Notes: generated by a model from the sequence alone, not told the origin. A stretch of 58,226 nucleotides of DNA from Bacillus sp. IITD106 (GCF_019459225.1 NZ_JAIAZY010000027.1:1-58226), one strand, 5' to 3'; counted from the first letter of the stretch, positions 29,359-42,396 are shown. A program made the numbers and translations.

Positions 29359-31437
29359 ATGCCTAGAGAATTCTCCTTAGAAAAGACACGTAATATCGGA
29401 ATTATGGCTCATATCGATGCCGGTAAGACTACTACTACCGAGCGTATTCTTTTCTATACAGGGCGCATTCATAAAATTGGTGAAACACATGAAGGTGCTT
29501 CACAAATGGACTGGATGGAACAGGAGCAGGAGCGCGGTATTACCATTACATCTGCTGCAACAACTGCACAATGGAAAGGCTACCGTGTAAACATCATTGA
29601 CACTCCGGGACACGTAGACTTCACAGTTGAAGTTGAACGTTCTTTACGTGTACTTGATGGAGCTGTAACTGTACTTGACGCTCAATCAGGCGTTGAGCCT
29701 CAAACTGAAACAGTTTGGCGCCAAGCAACAACTTACGGTGTTCCACGGATTGTATTCGTTAATAAAATGGATAAAATCGGTGCGGACTTCCTTTATTCTG
29801 TAAAAACACTTCACGATCGTCTACAAGCAAATGCACATCCAATTCAACTTCCAATTGGTGCAGAAGATACCTTTAAAGGTATGGTTGACCTTGTTGAAAT
29901 GAGAGCATGGCTTTACGAAAGTGATCAACCACAAGATCCTGTTGAAATTGATATTCCAGAGGATCTGCGTGAACAAGCTGAAGAAATGCGTGCAAGCTTA
30001 ATTGAAGCTGTTGCCGATTTCGACGAAGACCTTATGATGAAATATCTTGAGGGTGAAGAAATCTCTGTTGAAGAATTGAAAGCTGCAATTCGTACTGCAA
30101 CTTTGAAAGTAGAATTCTACCCAGTTCTTTGCGGAACAGCATTTAAAAATAAAGGTGTTCAGAAAGTACTTGACGCAGTTCTTGATTACTTGCCTGCACC
30201 AACTGATATTGAATCCATTAAAGGTATTATTCCTGATACAGACGAGGAAGTTGCTCGTCATGCGGATGATAGCGAACCATTCTCAGCACTAGCATTTAAA
30301 GTTATGACTGACCCTTACGTTGGACGTTTAACGTTCTTCCGTGTGTATTCTGGTACATTGAACTCTGGTTCATACGTACAGAACTCTACAAAAGGTAAAC
30401 GTGAGCGTGTAGGTCGTATCCTACAAATGCATGCGAACCACCGTGAAGAAATCAGCACTGTATATAGCGGTGACATCGCTGCGGCAGTTGGTTTGAAAGA
30501 CACAGGTACAGGTGACACTCTTTGTGATGAAAAGGATCTAGTTATCCTTGAGTCTATGGAGTTCCCAGAGCCAGTTATCTCAGTAGCAATTGAACCAAAA
30601 TCAAAAGCTGACCAAGATAAAATGGGTACTGCACTTGCTAAGCTTCAAGAAGAGGATCCGACATTCCGTGCGGAAACAAATCCTGAAACAGGTCAAGTCG
30701 TTATCTCTGGTATGGGTGAGCTTCACTTAGACATTCTTGTTGATCGTATGAAACGTGAATTCAAGGTTGAAGCAAACGTGGGTGCTCCTCAAGTATCTTA
30801 TCGCGAAACATTCCGTACTACTGCTCAAGTAGAAGGTAAGTTCGTTCGCCAATCCGGTGGTCGTGGACAATTCGGTCACGTATGGATCGAATTTTCTCCA
30901 AACGAAGAAGGAAAAGGCTTCGAATTTGAAAATGGAATCGTCGGAGGGGTTGTTCCACGTGAATATGTCCCTGCTGTACAAGCTGGTCTTGAAGACGCAA
31001 TGGCAAACGGTGTTATTGCCGGCTATCCATTAATCGACGTGAAAGCAAGACTATTTGACGGATCCTATCATGATGTTGACTCCAGTGAGATGGCGTTTAA
31101 AATCGCAGCATCTATGGCACTTAAAAATGCTGCGAAAAAATGTAATCCTGTATTGCTTGAGCCACTCATGAAAGTAGAAGTTGTGATCCCTGAGGAATAC
31201 CTCGGAGATATCATGGGTGATATTACATCACGCCGTGGACGCGTAGAAGGAATGGAAGCACGCGGAAACGCACAAGTTGTTAAAGCGTTCGTTCCTCTTG
31301 CAGAAATGTTTGGTTACGCAACATCACTTCGTTCTAACACACAAGGTCGTGGAACATATACAATGTTCTTTGATCATTACGAAGAAGTGCCAAAATCCAT
31401 CGCAGAAGAAATTATCAAAAAAAATAGCGGTGAATAA
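29359..31437 (+). CDS. fusA: Elongation factor G
   Basis: EF-G is the GTPase for translocation and, with RRF, ribosome recycling. The 692-residue product has the G domain with [13 protein letters not shown] (P loop), RGITITSAA (switch I), DTPGHVDFT and NKMDK, then domains II-V with the GRGQFGHV loop region of domain IV and the C-terminal [23 protein letters not shown]. Length and motifs are standard. AGGAAGGAG is the ribosome site. A strong inverted repeat separates it from tuf. Confidence 0.99.
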   Translation: MPREFSLEKTRNIGIMAHIDAGKTTTTERILFYTGRIHKIGETHEGASQMDWMEQEQERGITITSAATTAQWKGYRVNIIDTPGHVDFTVEVERSLRVLDGAVTVLDAQSGVEPQTETVWRQATTYGVPRIVFVNKMDKIGADFLYSVKTLHDRLQANAHPIQLPIGAEDTFKGMVDLVEMRAWLYESDQPQDPVEIDIPEDLREQAEEMRASLIEAVADFDEDLMMKYLEGEEISVEELKAAIRTATLKVEFYPVLCGTAFKNKGVQKVLDAVLDYLPAPTDIESIKGIIPDTDEEVARHADDSEPFSALAFKVMTDPYVGRLTFFRVYSGTLNSGSYVQNSTKGKRERVGRILQMHANHREEISTVYSGDIAAAVGLKDTGTGDTLCDEKDLVILESMEFPEPVISVAIEPKSKADQDKMGTALAKLQEEDPTFRAETNPETGQVVISGMGELHLDILVDRMKREFKVEANVGAPQVSYRETFRTTAQVEGKFVRQSGGRGQFGHVWIEFSPNEEGKGFEFENGIVGGVVPREYVPAVQAGLEDAMANGVIAGYPLIDVKARLFDGSYHDVDSSEMAFKIAASMALKNAAKKCNPVLLEPLMKVEVVIPEEYLGDIMGDITSRRGRVEGMEARGNAQVVKAFVPLAEMFGYATSLRSNTQGRGTYTMFFDHYEEVPKSIAEEIIKKNSGE

Positions 31438-31484
31438 TTGATTTTATATCATTAATCAAGTATAACTACTATTAGATATGCTAG

Positions 31485-31524
31485 GAGTCGCTTTAAAATT
31501 TCAATTCTAGTTTTAAAGCGCCTC
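31485..31524. repeat. Inverted repeat in the fusA-tuf spacer
   Basis: GAGTCGCTTTAAAA (31485-31498) pairs with TTTTAAAGCGCCTC (31511-31524) at 13 of 14 positions, around a 12-nt loop. The segment after it (TCATACTTACTATTTTTC) is only modestly T-rich, so it may be a terminator, an attenuator or a 5'-protective stem for tuf mRNA. Confidence 0.7.
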
Positions 31525-31565
31525 TCATACTTACTATTTTTCTTAAATAAAAGGAGGATTTTCAA

Positions 31566-32753
31566 ATGGCTAAGGCTAAATTTGATCGTTCCAAAGAACA
31601 TGCTAATATTGGTACTATCGGTCACGTTGACCATGGTAAAACAACTCTTACAGCTGCGATTACAACTGTTATGTCAAAACGCGGCGGCGGAGAAGCTAAA
31701 GGTTATGACATGATTGACAACGCTCCTGAAGAGCGCGAGCGTGGAATTACAATCTCTACTTCTCACGTTGAATATGAAACTGAAAAGCGTCACTATGCAC
31801 ACGTTGACTGCCCAGGACACGCTGACTATGTTAAAAACATGATCACCGGTGCTGCGCAAATGGACGGAGCTATTCTTGTAGTTTCTGCTGCTGACGGCCC
31901 AATGCCACAAACTCGTGAGCACATTCTTCTTTCTCGTAACGTAGGTGTTCCTTACATCGTTGTATTCATGAACAAATGTGACATGGTTGACGATGAAGAA
32001 CTTCTTGAGCTAGTAGAAATGGAGATTCGTGATCTTCTTTCTGAATATGATTTCCCTGGCGACGACATTCCTGTTGTTAAAGGTTCTGCTCTTAGAGCTC
32101 TTGAAGGAGACCCTGAGTGGGAAGAAAAAATCGTTGAATTAATGGACGCTGTTGACTCTTACGTTCCAACTCCAGAGCGTGACACTGACAAGCCATTCAT
32201 GATGCCTGTTGAGGACGTATTCTCTATCACAGGACGTGGTACAGTTGCTACTGGACGTGTAGAGCGTGGACAAGTTAAAGTCGGTGACGAAGTTGAAATC
32301 ATCGGTCTTGCTGAAGAGTCAAGAAAAGTTGTTGTAACGGGTGTTGAAATGTTCCGTAAGCTTCTTGACTATGCTGAAGCTGGTGACAACATCGGTGCTC
32401 TTCTTCGTGGGGTTGCTCGTGAAGATATCCAACGTGGTCAAGTACTAGCAAAGCCTGGTACCATTACACCACATACAAACTTCAAAGCTGAAGTTTACGT
32501 ATTATCTAAAGAAGAAGGTGGACGTCATACTCCATTCTTCTCTAACTACCGCCCACAATTCTACTTCCGTACTACTGACGTAACTGGAATCGTTCATCTT
32601 CCAGAAGGAGTAGAAATGGTAATGCCTGGCGACAACGTAGAAATGACAGTTGAATTGATTTCACCAATCGCGATCGAAGACGGAACTCGTTTCTCTATCC
32701 GTGAAGGTGGACGTACAGTTGGGTCTGGCGTTGTAACAACAATCGAAAAGTAA
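31566..32753 (+). CDS. tuf: Elongation factor Tu
   Basis: EF-Tu delivers aminoacyl-tRNA to the ribosome as a GTP complex. The 395-residue protein has [10 protein letters not shown] (P loop), [23 protein letters not shown] and NKCDM in the G domain, then beta-barrel domains II and III with [10 protein letters not shown] and the C-terminal [21 protein letters not shown] precedes the ATG. Codon choice is strongly biased, as expected for very high expression. It ends at a terminator shared with the convergent manganese transporter operon. Confidence 0.99.
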   Translation: MAKAKFDRSKEHANIGTIGHVDHGKTTLTAAITTVMSKRGGGEAKGYDMIDNAPEERERGITISTSHVEYETEKRHYAHVDCPGHADYVKNMITGAAQMDGAILVVSAADGPMPQTREHILLSRNVGVPYIVVFMNKCDMVDDEELLELVEMEIRDLLSEYDFPGDDIPVVKGSALRALEGDPEWEEKIVELMDAVDSYVPTPERDTDKPFMMPVEDVFSITGRGTVATGRVERGQVKVGDEVEIIGLAEESRKVVVTGVEMFRKLLDYAEAGDNIGALLRGVAREDIQRGQVLAKPGTITPHTNFKAEVYVLSKEEGGRHTPFFSNYRPQFYFRTTDVTGIVHLPEGVEMVMPGDNVEMTVELISPIAIEDGTRFSIREGGRTVGSGVVTTIEK

Positions 32754-32761
32754 TAATGATT

Positions 32762-32798
32762 AAAAGCAGCAAGGAAATTATTTCCCTGCTGCTTTTGA
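32762..32798. terminator. Bidirectional terminator, tuf / mntA
   Basis: AAAAGCAGCAAGGAAA and TTTCCCTGCTGCTTTT form a long stem with A and T tails on both sides. It lies between the convergent ends of tuf and the metal-binding lipoprotein gene and can stop transcription from either side. Confidence 0.85.
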
Positions 32799-32800
32799 AA

Positions 32801-33736
32801 TCATTTGCTCAATTCATCATGTATTAGATTAATATTATACGTTAAATATTTTATATACGTATCCACTTCATCCCCAGGCTGACCAATTTCATCAGAGTAG
32901 ATTGGTTTTTCGGAAATTGGAACACCTGTTTCCTTAGAGACAGTTTCCATGGGGCGTCGGTCGACATTCGATTCAATGAATAGAACAGGAACATTATGCT
33001 CCTTAATGAAATTGATAAGGTTTTTGATTTGTTTTGGTGATCCATTTTCTTCGGTATCTATTTCCCATATAAATGCTTCCTTTAATCCGTAATGCGAAGC
33101 CATATATTGGAAAGCACGTTCACTCGTAACAAGAATGCGATTTTCTTCCGGAATCGAGTTAATTTTTTCTTCATATTCTTTGTCGATTTCTTTTAGACGT
33201 TTAATGTATGCCTCAGCTCTTTTATCATAATGATCTTTACGACTCGCATCGACTTTTTTAAAAGCATCGCGCATGTCTTCTGCCATTTTTATACCTACTG
33301 CCGGATTGATAAAGGCATGTGGGTTTATTTCTTCCTCTTTCCCATCCTCTCCGGCTAAATACATTGGTTCTACACGTTCCGTCAAATTAAAAACATTCTC
33401 ATCTTTTTGACCAATTGTATCAATCATCTTAAAAAACCAACCGCTTTTCCCACCTTCAAGGTTTAATCCGTTATAAAATAAAATATCCGCGTCTGTTGCT
33501 TTTTTTATATCCTCCGGAAGAGGTTCATACTCATGTGGGTCCGTTCCGGTTGGAACTAAGTTGTGTATCTCAACGTCGTCGCCGCCAATTTCTCTTGCGA
33601 TATCTTCAATAATTGTAAACGACGTAACCACCTTTAATTTGTCGTTTTTATTTGATGAGACATCATCCTTTCCACAAGCAGACAGGATAAGTAAAGCTAA
33701 ACTTGACACGAAAAACCATTTGTATATATTTCTCAT
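32801..33736 (-). CDS. mntA: Manganese-type ABC transporter substrate-binding lipoprotein
   Basis: A 311-residue cluster A-I (PsaA/MntA-like) metal-binding protein. A lipoprotein signal peptide MRNIYKWFFVSSLALLILSACG ends in the lipobox LSAC, so it is anchored outside the membrane. The expected metal ligands are visible: His in GTDPHEYEP, His in INPHAFINP, Glu in SERAF and Asp in IYSDEIG. There is no His-rich loop, and the IWEIDTEENGSPKQI segment resembles the Mn group more than ZnuA. It is the last gene of a three-gene minus-strand operon. Symbols follow B. subtilis MntABCD naming. Zinc as substrate remains possible. Confidence 0.88.
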   Translation of the reverse strand: MRNIYKWFFVSSLALLILSACGKDDVSSNKNDKLKVVTSFTIIEDIAREIGGDDVEIHNLVPTGTDPHEYEPLPEDIKKATDADILFYNGLNLEGGKSGWFFKMIDTIGQKDENVFNLTERVEPMYLAGEDGKEEEINPHAFINPAVGIKMAEDMRDAFKKVDASRKDHYDKRAEAYIKRLKEIDKEYEEKINSIPEENRILVTSERAFQYMASHYGLKEAFIWEIDTEENGSPKQIKNLINFIKEHNVPVLFIESNVDRRPMETVSKETGVPISEKPIYSDEIGQPGDEVDTYIKYLTYNINLIHDELSK

Positions 33737-33788
33737 TACCTCTTAACTCCCTTTTGATCATCATTATTTAACTAGTTAGTGTTTCTTT

Positions 33789-34646
33789 TTAACCTGTAAT
33801 TGCTCTTTGTCTTTTACTTTTTATACTGCGCCATAAAACACCTTGTTTTGGTGAAAAAAGAAATGCGAGCAAGAAAATCGCTGTTGTTGCCAAGGCTATG
33901 ACAGGTCCGGACGGCAAATTATAAATAAAGCTAAAGTACAAACCAATGACAGATGATAATGCGCCAAAGGATGCTGCTAGAACGATCATTGTTGATAACC
34001 TATTTGTTAAAAGGTATGCAGTGGAAGCAGGTGTAATCAGCATAGAAACAACAAGTATAACACCTACTGTTTGTAAGGAAGCAACCGTTACGAGTGTCAA
34101 AAGAACCATTATCCCATAATGGATTAGCCGCGTTTTTAATCCATAAGCCGCAGCCATTGTTTCATCAAAACTGGAAATAAGCAACTCCTTATAAAAAAGA
34201 ACGATCACAATAATCACGATGCTCCCGACAATAAGAGTCAGCCACATATCTGAAGTACGAACCGAAAGCACGTTACCGAACAATATTTGAGTCAAGTCAG
34301 TTGCACTTCGGGCTAGAGTAATCAGGATAATCCCTAAAGCAAATGCGGCCGAAAAAACAAGGCCGATGGAGGAATCGTTTTTAATTCGGCTATTTTGATT
34401 AATAGCTCCGATTCCTAGAGCTGTCAGTACGCCAGCTACCACCGCTCCATAAAAGTAATTGATACCCAACATATAAGAGATGGCTACACCAGGAAGAATG
34501 GCATGTGAAATCGCATCTCCCATTAACGCCATCCCTCTCAAAACAATAAAGCTTCCAATGATGCCACAAATACATCCAACCATAATAGACGTAATAAGGG
34601 CTTTTTGAAGAAACGCATAATTCATTATATCTTGTAAAAATTCCAT
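33789..34646 (-). CDS. mntC: Manganese-type ABC transporter permease
   Basis: A 285-residue ABC-3 family membrane protein with about eight hydrophobic segments. It has the family signatures FIVLRGMALMGDAISHAILPGVAISY near the N terminus and LVVSMLITPASTAYLLT in the cytoplasmic EAA-like loop region. Only one permease gene is present, whereas the B. subtilis mnt operon has two, so a homodimer is expected. It starts within the stop codon of the ATPase gene (TAATG) and is followed by the binding protein after 52 nt. Confidence 0.9.
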   Translation of the reverse strand: MEFLQDIMNYAFLQKALITSIMVGCICGIIGSFIVLRGMALMGDAISHAILPGVAISYMLGINYFYGAVVAGVLTALGIGAINQNSRIKNDSSIGLVFSAAFALGIILITLARSATDLTQILFGNVLSVRTSDMWLTLIVGSIVIIVIVLFYKELLISSFDETMAAAYGLKTRLIHYGIMVLLTLVTVASLQTVGVILVVSMLITPASTAYLLTNRLSTMIVLAASFGALSSVIGLYFSFIYNLPSGPVIALATTAIFLLAFLFSPKQGVLWRSIKSKRQRAITG

Positions 34647-35392
34647 TATACTCCTACCCCCAAACTGTCCAACATCGATAGGGGTGTTTTGTATGCCTCC
34701 TGCATCAATTCCGGTCGGAAGACATGTTTAACTGGGCCTGCACCCACTAATTCTTTATTCATTAAAATAAGATCATCGAAATAGCTTTCAACCTTAGTCA
34801 AATCATGGTGTACAACAAAAACAGTTTTCCCCTCATCACGCAGCATTTTTAAAATGTTAATGATGACTTCTTCACTTGATACATCAATACCTACAAATGG
34901 TTCATCCAGGAAGAAGTACTCCGCTTTCTGCGCCAGTGCGCGTGCAAGAAAAACGCGTTGTTGTTGTCCGCCTGATAATTCACCAATTTGATTATTCGAA
35001 AACTTAGCCATCCCTACTTTTTCAAGACAGTTCATCGCCCACTCTTTGTCAGTTTTTTTGGGGCGGTGAAAAAGACCTAGGTTTGGATAAGTTCCAAGTA
35101 ATACAGTATCTTTCACGATAATTGGGAAATCCCAATCAATGTTGCTTCGTTGTGGAACGTATGCAATTTTCTTTCTCATTTCTTTAATCGTTTGTCCGCA
35201 TATTTCAACTTCACCTTTATCTTTTGGGATTAGTCCAAGCAATGCTTTCATTAATGTAGATTTTCCAGCGCCATTAGGACCAATAATCCCAACCAACTTT
35301 CCACACTGGCAGGAAAAGCTGACATCGCGAACGACTTCGTTGCCATGATAGGAAACGAATAAATTTTTCACAGATATTGTGTCATTCACCAA
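34646..35392 (-). CDS. mntB: Manganese-type ABC transporter ATPase
   Basis: The 248-residue ABC ATPase energises import of the metal. It has Walker A GPNGAGKST (near residue 38), the Q-loop in YVPQRSNIDWDFP (a segment typical of ABC-3-linked ATPases), the signature LSGGQQQRV and Walker B AEYFFLDEPFVGID. The start is TTG; a GTG one codon later is equally possible, both behind AAAGGATG. It heads the operon directly downstream of the MntR-like box. Confidence 0.9.
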   Translation of the reverse strand: MVNDTISVKNLFVSYHGNEVVRDVSFSCQCGKLVGIIGPNGAGKSTLMKALLGLIPKDKGEVEICGQTIKEMRKKIAYVPQRSNIDWDFPIIVKDTVLLGTYPNLGLFHRPKKTDKEWAMNCLEKVGMAKFSNNQIGELSGGQQQRVFLARALAQKAEYFFLDEPFVGIDVSSEEVIINILKMLRDEGKTVFVVHHDLTKVESYFDDLILMNKELVGAGPVKHVFRPELMQEAYKTPLSMLDSLGVGV

Positions 35393-35475
35393 TTTTCACA
35401 TCCTTTACAAATTATATTGATTGAAAGAAATTAAATTCTTAATCTAAAGAAAATAAAATAACCAAAGGACAAAAT

Positions 35476-35491
35476 GTTTCCCTAGGTAAAC
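35476..35491 (-). promoter_or_regulatory. MntR-like operator
   Basis: The 16-bp palindrome GTTTCCCTAGGTAAAC (one mismatched pair) resembles the MntR box of B. subtilis (TTTGCCTTAAGGAAAC). It lies just downstream of the -10 element of the metal transporter promoter, where a bound repressor would block initiation. This supports manganese as substrate and regulator; a related metal regulator cannot be excluded. Confidence 0.7.
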
Positions 35492-35499
35492 TTATAAAT

Positions 35500-35528
35500 A
35501 TGATATATCAACAGCCCCTATTTGTAAA
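35500..35528 (-). promoter_or_regulatory. Promoter of the manganese transporter operon
   Basis: Read on the minus strand: TTTACA (35523-35528), 17-bp spacer, TATCAT (35500-35505). The MntR-like box begins 9 bp downstream of the -10. Confidence 0.65.
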
Positions 35529-35643
35529 CACCTATTCCAATAAAATTCTCTTTTAAATCCTAATAAATCTTCTATTGAAATAAAGGAATCACATCTATAT
35601 AATGAAACAGGTGCAAAAAAAGATTGATTTTATTCATTAAATA

Positions 35644-35672
35644 TTGCATTGGACAATGAATCTATGTATAAT
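35644..35672 (+). promoter_or_regulatory. Promoter of the S10-spc-alpha cluster
   Basis: TTGCAT (35644-35649), 17-bp spacer and a perfect TATAAT (35667-35672) about 130 nt upstream of rpsJ. No other equally good promoter is evident for the next 13 kb, so most of the ribosomal array probably depends on it. Confidence 0.8.
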
Positions 35673-35700
35673 AAATAATGTTGGTTTTTGACTGCAATGA

Positions 35701-36114
<414 letters not shown>

Positions 36115-36151
36115 TCAATACATTTAATTACGAAATCAGGAGGTGTGACTC

Positions 36152-36781
36152 ATGACCAAAGGAATCTTAGGAAGAAAGATCGGAATGACGCAGGTTTTTG
36201 CTGAAAACGGTGAATTGATCCCTGTAACAGTAATCGAAGCTGCTCCAAACGTAGTTCTTCAAAAGAAAACAGTTGAAACTGATGGATATGAAGCAGTCCA
36301 GCTTGGATTTGAAGACAAGCGCGAGAAGCTTGCGAACAAACCAGAAAAAGGGCGTTTTGCTAAAGCAAACACTGCACCTAAGCGCTTCGTCCGTGAATTT
36401 AACGGAATTAATTTAGATGAGTTTGAAGTTGGTCAGGAAGTCAAGGTTGATATTTTCGCAGAAGGCGATTTAGTAGATGTAACAGGAATCTCAAAAGGTA
36501 AAGGATTCCAGGGTGTAATTAAGCGCCATGGACAATCACGCGGGCCTATGTCCCACGGTTCTCGCTACCATCGCAGACCAGGATCTATGGGTGCAGTTGA
36601 TCCAGCGCGCGTATTTAAGCAAAAAGCATTGCCAGGACGTACAGGTGGGGAAAGAATTACCATTCAAAACCTTCCTATTGTAAAGGTTGACGCAGAACGT
36701 AACCTTATTTTAGTAAAAGGGAATGTTCCAGGACCGAAAAAAGCAATGTTAGAAATCAAAACAGGAATTAAAGTGAGATAA
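36152..36781 (+). CDS. rplC: Ribosomal protein L3
   Basis: L3 initiates 50S assembly and reaches towards the peptidyl transferase centre. The 209-residue protein begins [16 protein letters not shown] and has the conserved [22 protein letters not shown] and [23 protein letters not shown] loop. Ribosome site AGGAGGTG. Order rpsJ-rplC-rplD-rplW is the universal S10 order. Confidence 0.98.
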   Translation: MTKGILGRKIGMTQVFAENGELIPVTVIEAAPNVVLQKKTVETDGYEAVQLGFEDKREKLANKPEKGRFAKANTAPKRFVREFNGINLDEFEVGQEVKVDIFAEGDLVDVTGISKGKGFQGVIKRHGQSRGPMSHGSRYHRRPGSMGAVDPARVFKQKALPGRTGGERITIQNLPIVKVDAERNLILVKGNVPGPKKAMLEIKTGIKVR

Positions 36782-36810
36782 ATATCGTTTAAGGAAAGGA
36801 GGAAATAGGA

Positions 36811-37434
36811 ATGCCTAAAGTAGCAGTATACAACCAAGCTGGGTCAGAGGTTGGCGAAATCGACCTTAACGAATCCATTTTTGGTATTGAACCTAATAAC
36901 CATGTGTTATTTGAAGCGATCGTTATGCAAAGAGCTTCATTAAGACAAGGAACATCTAAAGTGAAAAACCGTTCCGAAGTACGCGGTGGCGGACGCAAGC
37001 CATGGCGTCAAAAAGGAACAGGCCGTGCTCGTCAAGGTTCCATTCGTTCACCACAATGGCGCGGAGGCGGTACAGTATTTGGTCCCGTTCCACGTAGCTA
37101 CAGCTACAAACTTCCTAAGAAAGTTCGCCGTTTAGCCATTAAATCAGCACTTTCTGCTAAGGTTTTGGATAAGAGCGTAGTAGTTTTAGAGTCATTAAAC
37201 TTTGAAGCCCCAAAAACAAAAGAATTCGTAAGCGTCCTTTCTAACCTTCCAGTTGGGAAAAAAGCGCTTATTGTAACAGAAACGCTTAACGAAAATGTAG
37301 CGTTATCTGCAAGAAACATTCCTGGAGTGACAGTTGTGGATGCTAACAACATTTCCGTATTGGACGTTGTTGGACATAACACATTGATCATGACGAAAGC
37401 AGCAGTTGAAAAAGTAGAGGAGGTGCTTGGATAA
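36811..37434 (+). CDS. rplD: Ribosomal protein L4
   Basis: L4 lines the exit tunnel with L22. The 207-residue product has the long tunnel loop with [30 protein letters not shown]. In E. coli L4 also represses the S10 operon; in Bacillus that control is not the rule. Its stop overlaps the rplW start (TAATG). Ribosome site AAAGGAGG. Confidence 0.98.
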   Translation: MPKVAVYNQAGSEVGEIDLNESIFGIEPNNHVLFEAIVMQRASLRQGTSKVKNRSEVRGGGRKPWRQKGTGRARQGSIRSPQWRGGGTVFGPVPRSYSYKLPKKVRRLAIKSALSAKVLDKSVVVLESLNFEAPKTKEFVSVLSNLPVGKKALIVTETLNENVALSARNIPGVTVVDANNISVLDVVGHNTLIMTKAAVEKVEEVLG

Positions 37435-37718
37435 TGGATGCACGTGACGTATTAAAGCGCCCCGTTATCACAGAGCGTTCTACTGATATCATGGCCGATA
37501 AAAAATATACGTTCGAAGTGGACGTAAAGGCGAATAAAACTCAAGTGAAAGATGCAGTTGAAAGCATCTTCGGAGTAAAAGTTGCAAAGGTAAACGTAAT
37601 GAACTACAAAGGTAAGTTTAAGCGTATGGGCCGTTTCGGTGGCTATACAAACAAACGCCGCAAAGCAGTTGTTACGTTAACAGAAGACAGCAAGGAAATC
37701 GAATTATTCGAAATATAA
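37434..37718 (+). CDS. rplW: Ribosomal protein L23
   Basis: L23 sits at the tunnel exit and docks trigger factor and SRP. The 94-residue protein has [15 protein letters not shown] at the N terminus and [23 protein letters not shown] in the rRNA-binding part. It is translationally coupled to rplD by a 1-nt overlap; the ribosome site GGAGG is inside rplD. Confidence 0.97.
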   Translation: MDARDVLKRPVITERSTDIMADKKYTFEVDVKANKTQVKDAVESIFGVKVAKVNVMNYKGKFKRMGRFGGYTNKRRKAVVTLTEDSKEIELFEI

Positions 37719-37753
37719 TAGCGTAGTAAAAAAGTTTAAGAGGAGGGAATAAA

Positions 37754-38587
37754 ATGGCGATCAAAAAATACAAACCTACCTCAAACGGACGTCGTAATAT
37801 GACAGCTTTGGATTTTTCAGACATCACTACTGATAAACCAGAAAAATCTTTACTAGAGCCTCTTCATAAAAAAGGCGGCCGTAACAACCAAGGTAGAACT
37901 ACAGTTCGCTTTCGCGGCGGTGGTCATAAGCGTCAATACCGTGTCATTGACTTTAAAAGAACTAAAGATGGTATACCAGGACGCGTTGCTACAATCGAGT
38001 ATGATCCAAACCGTTCCGCTAATATTGCACTAATCAATTATCATGATGGTGAAAAACGCTATATCTTAGCACCTAAAAACTTGAAAGTCGGCATGGATGT
38101 CATGTCTGGACCAGATGCTGACATTAAAGTAGGGAATGCACTTCCACTTGCTAACATTCCAGTTGGTACAGTTGTGCATAACATTGAATTAAAACCAGGA
38201 AAAGGTGGACAATTAGTCCGTTCTGCAGGTACTTCTGCACAAGTTCTTGGTAAAGAAGGAACAAAATATGTTTTAGTTCGTTTGAACTCTGGTGAGGTTC
38301 GCATGATCCTTGCAACTTGCCGTGCAACTATCGGTCAAGTAGGAAACGAACAACATGAACTAGTAAATGTCGGTAAAGCAGGTCGTTCACGCTGGCTGGG
38401 CAAACGTCCACACGTACGCGGATCTGTTATGAACCCGAATGATCACCCACACGGTGGTGGTGAAGGTCGTACGCCAATCGGTCGTAAATCACCTGTTACA
38501 CCTTGGGGTAAACCAACTCTTGGTTACAAAACTCGTAAAAAAGCGAACAAATCAGATAAATTTATTGTACGCCGTCGTAAAAAATAA
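37754..38587 (+). CDS. rplB: Ribosomal protein L2
   Basis: L2 supports the peptidyl transferase centre and subunit joining. The 277-residue product begins [17 protein letters not shown] and has [20 protein letters not shown] and the conserved C-terminal [32 protein letters not shown] with the histidine close to the active site. Ribosome site AGGAGGG. Confidence 0.98.
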   Translation: MAIKKYKPTSNGRRNMTALDFSDITTDKPEKSLLEPLHKKGGRNNQGRTTVRFRGGGHKRQYRVIDFKRTKDGIPGRVATIEYDPNRSANIALINYHDGEKRYILAPKNLKVGMDVMSGPDADIKVGNALPLANIPVGTVVHNIELKPGKGGQLVRSAGTSAQVLGKEGTKYVLVRLNSGEVRMILATCRATIGQVGNEQHELVNVGKAGRSRWLGKRPHVRGSVMNPNDHPHGGGEGRTPIGRKSPVTPWGKPTLGYKTRKKANKSDKFIVRRRKK

Positions 38588-38647
38588 CGCGATTAATCTA
38601 CGGTTCATCGAAGGAACCGTAGTGCAATCACGAAGGGAGGTTCAACC

Positions 38648-38926
38648 ATGGGTCGCAGCCTGAAAAAAGGGCCTTTTGTAGATGAGCACTTAATGAAAAA
38701 AGTAGAGAACTTAAACGAGAGCGATAAGAAACAAGTAGTAAAAACTTGGTCTCGCCGTTCAACCATTTTTCCAAACTTCGTAGGACATACGATCGCTGTC
38801 TATGATGGCCGCAAACATGTTCCGGTATATATCAGCGAAGATATGGTAGGCCATAAGCTTGGTGAATTTGCGCCAACACGCGCTTATAAAGGCCATGCAG
38901 CTGATGATAAAAAAACAAGACGCTAA
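38648..38926 (+). CDS. rpsS: Ribosomal protein S19
   Basis: S19 is a 30S head protein that forms part of the A-site finger bridge. The 92-residue protein starts [15 protein letters not shown] and carries [27 protein letters not shown] and [14 protein letters not shown]. Ribosome site GGGAGG, 8 nt before the ATG. Confidence 0.98.
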   Translation: MGRSLKKGPFVDEHLMKKVENLNESDKKQVVKTWSRRSTIFPNFVGHTIAVYDGRKHVPVYISEDMVGHKLGEFAPTRAYKGHAADDKKTRR

Positions 38927-38944
38927 TGAGAGGAGGGCATCCTG

Positions 38945-39286
38945 ATGCAAGCTAAAGCTGTTGCAAGAACAGTTCGAATTGCTCCTCGTAAAGCACGTTT
39001 AGTAGTTGATCTTATTCGAGGAAAGCAAGTGGGCGAAGCAGTTGCCATTTTGAAACTAACACCAAAAGCTGCCTCCCCAATCGTGGAAAAACTTTTGAAA
39101 TCTGCTATCGCAAACGCAGAACACAATTATGATATGGACGTAAATAATCTTTTAGTATCCGCGGCATTTGTTGACGAAGGTCCAACAATGAAACGTTTCC
39201 GTCCGCGTGCACAAGGTCGTGCGAGCCAAATCAACAAACGCACAAGCCACATTACAATCGTGGTATCAGAAAAGAAGGAGGGATAA
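38945..39286 (+). CDS. rplV: Ribosomal protein L22
   Basis: L22 lines the exit tunnel; its beta-hairpin is a site of macrolide-resistance mutations. The 113-residue product has [23 protein letters not shown] and the hairpin [20 protein letters not shown], which looks wild type. Ribosome site GAGGAGGG. The rpsC start follows 3 nt after its stop. Confidence 0.98.
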   Translation: MQAKAVARTVRIAPRKARLVVDLIRGKQVGEAVAILKLTPKAASPIVEKLLKSAIANAEHNYDMDVNNLLVSAAFVDEGPTMKRFRPRAQGRASQINKRTSHITIVVSEKKEG

Positions 39287-39289
39287 TTA

Positions 39290-40576
<1,287 letters not shown>

Positions 40577-40596
40577 TCGGAGAGGAGGTTTGCGAA

Positions 40597-40860
40597 ATGA
40601 GTGAACGCAACCAGCGTAAAGTCTATACAGGACGCGTTGTTTCCGACAAAATGGATAAAACCGTAACTGTTATGGTTGAAACATACAAAAAGCATTCATT
40701 ATACGGCAAACGCGTAAAGTACTCTAAAAAATTCAAAGCTCATGATGAGCAAAACGAAGCTAAAGTTGGCGATGTAGTACGCATCATGGAAACTCGTCCA
40801 CTTTCAGCAACTAAACGTTTCCGTTTAATTGAGGTTGTTGAGAAAGCAGTCATTATCTAA
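40597..40860 (+). CDS. rpsQ: Ribosomal protein S17
   Basis: S17 is an early-assembly 30S protein with an OB fold. The 87-residue protein has [24 protein letters not shown] and the family signature [20 protein letters not shown]. Ribosome site AGAGGAGG. Confidence 0.98.
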   Translation: MSERNQRKVYTGRVVSDKMDKTVTVMVETYKKHSLYGKRVKYSKKFKAHDEQNEAKVGDVVRIMETRPLSATKRFRLIEVVEKAVII

Positions 40861-40903
40861 TTAATTGTTTCGGATATTAGTGTTCCGAAGGGAGGTAAAC
40901 TAG

Positions 40904-41272
<369 letters not shown>

Positions 41273-41308
41273 TAATTTTAGATTCACCAATCAAGGAGGT
41301 GCGATTCA

Positions 41309-41620
41309 ATGCATGTCAAAAAAGGTGACAAAGTAATGGTCATCACAGGTAAAGACAAAGGGAAAACTGGCACAGTATTAGCTGCTTTCCCGAAAAAAGA
41401 CCGTGTACTTGTTGAAGGTGTGAACGTCGTTAAAAAGCATTCAAAACCTTCTCAAGATAATCCACAAGGTGGAATCATCAGTCAAGAAGCGGCTATCCAC
41501 GTTTCCAATGTAATGGTGCTGGATCCAAAAACAAATGAACCAACTCGTATTGGTTATGAAGAAGTTAATGGCAAAAAAGTACGTGTAGCAAAAAAATCAG
41601 GTGTAGCATTAGATAAATAG
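41309..41620 (+). CDS. rplX: Ribosomal protein L24
   Basis: L24 is an assembly-initiator protein of the 50S subunit. The 103-residue product has the KOW motif [23 protein letters not shown] and [23 protein letters not shown]. Ribosome site AAGGAGGTG. Short spacing to rplE (26 nt). Confidence 0.98.
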   Translation: MHVKKGDKVMVITGKDKGKTGTVLAAFPKKDRVLVEGVNVVKKHSKPSQDNPQGGIISQEAAIHVSNVMVLDPKTNEPTRIGYEEVNGKKVRVAKKSGVALDK

Positions 41621-41646
41621 TTCTTAGATGAAGGGAGGTACACTAC

Positions 41647-42186
41647 ATGAACCGCCTAAAGGAAAAATATCAAAAAGAAGTAACTCCTGCTCTTATGAGC
41701 AAGTTCAATTATAAATCCATTATGGAAGTACCAAAAATTGAAAAAATCGTTATCAACATGGGAGTTGGCGATGCTGTACAAAACGCTAAGGTCTTGGACA
41801 ATGCCGTTGAAGAACTTAGCTTGATTACAGGTCAAAAACCAGTTGTAACAAGAGCAAAAAATTCAATCGCGGGATTCCGCTTACGTGAAGGTATGCCTAT
41901 CGGCGCAAAAGTTACTCTTCGCGGAGAGCGTATGTATGAGTTTTTTGATAAACTAGTTTCTGTTTCCCTTCCACGTGTACGTGACTTCCGTGGAATCTCT
42001 AAAAAAGCATTCGACGGTCGTGGAAACTATACACTAGGTGTTAGAGAACAACTCATCTTCCCTGAAATTGATTATGATAAAGTGAGCAAGGTTCGTGGTA
42101 TGGATATCGTTATTGTTACTACTGCGAAAACTGATGAAGAAGCTCGTGAATTATTGACTGCATTTGGAATGCCGTTCCAAAAGTAA
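41647..42186 (+). CDS. rplE: Ribosomal protein L5
   Basis: L5 binds 5S rRNA in the central protuberance. The 179-residue product has [23 protein letters not shown], the signature [25 protein letters not shown], and the C-terminal [25 protein letters not shown]. Ribosome site GGGAGG. Confidence 0.98.
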   Translation: MNRLKEKYQKEVTPALMSKFNYKSIMEVPKIEKIVINMGVGDAVQNAKVLDNAVEELSLITGQKPVVTRAKNSIAGFRLREGMPIGAKVTLRGERMYEFFDKLVSVSLPRVRDFRGISKKAFDGRGNYTLGVREQLIFPEIDYDKVSKVRGMDIVIVTTAKTDEEARELLTAFGMPFQK

Positions 42187-42396
<210 letters not shown>

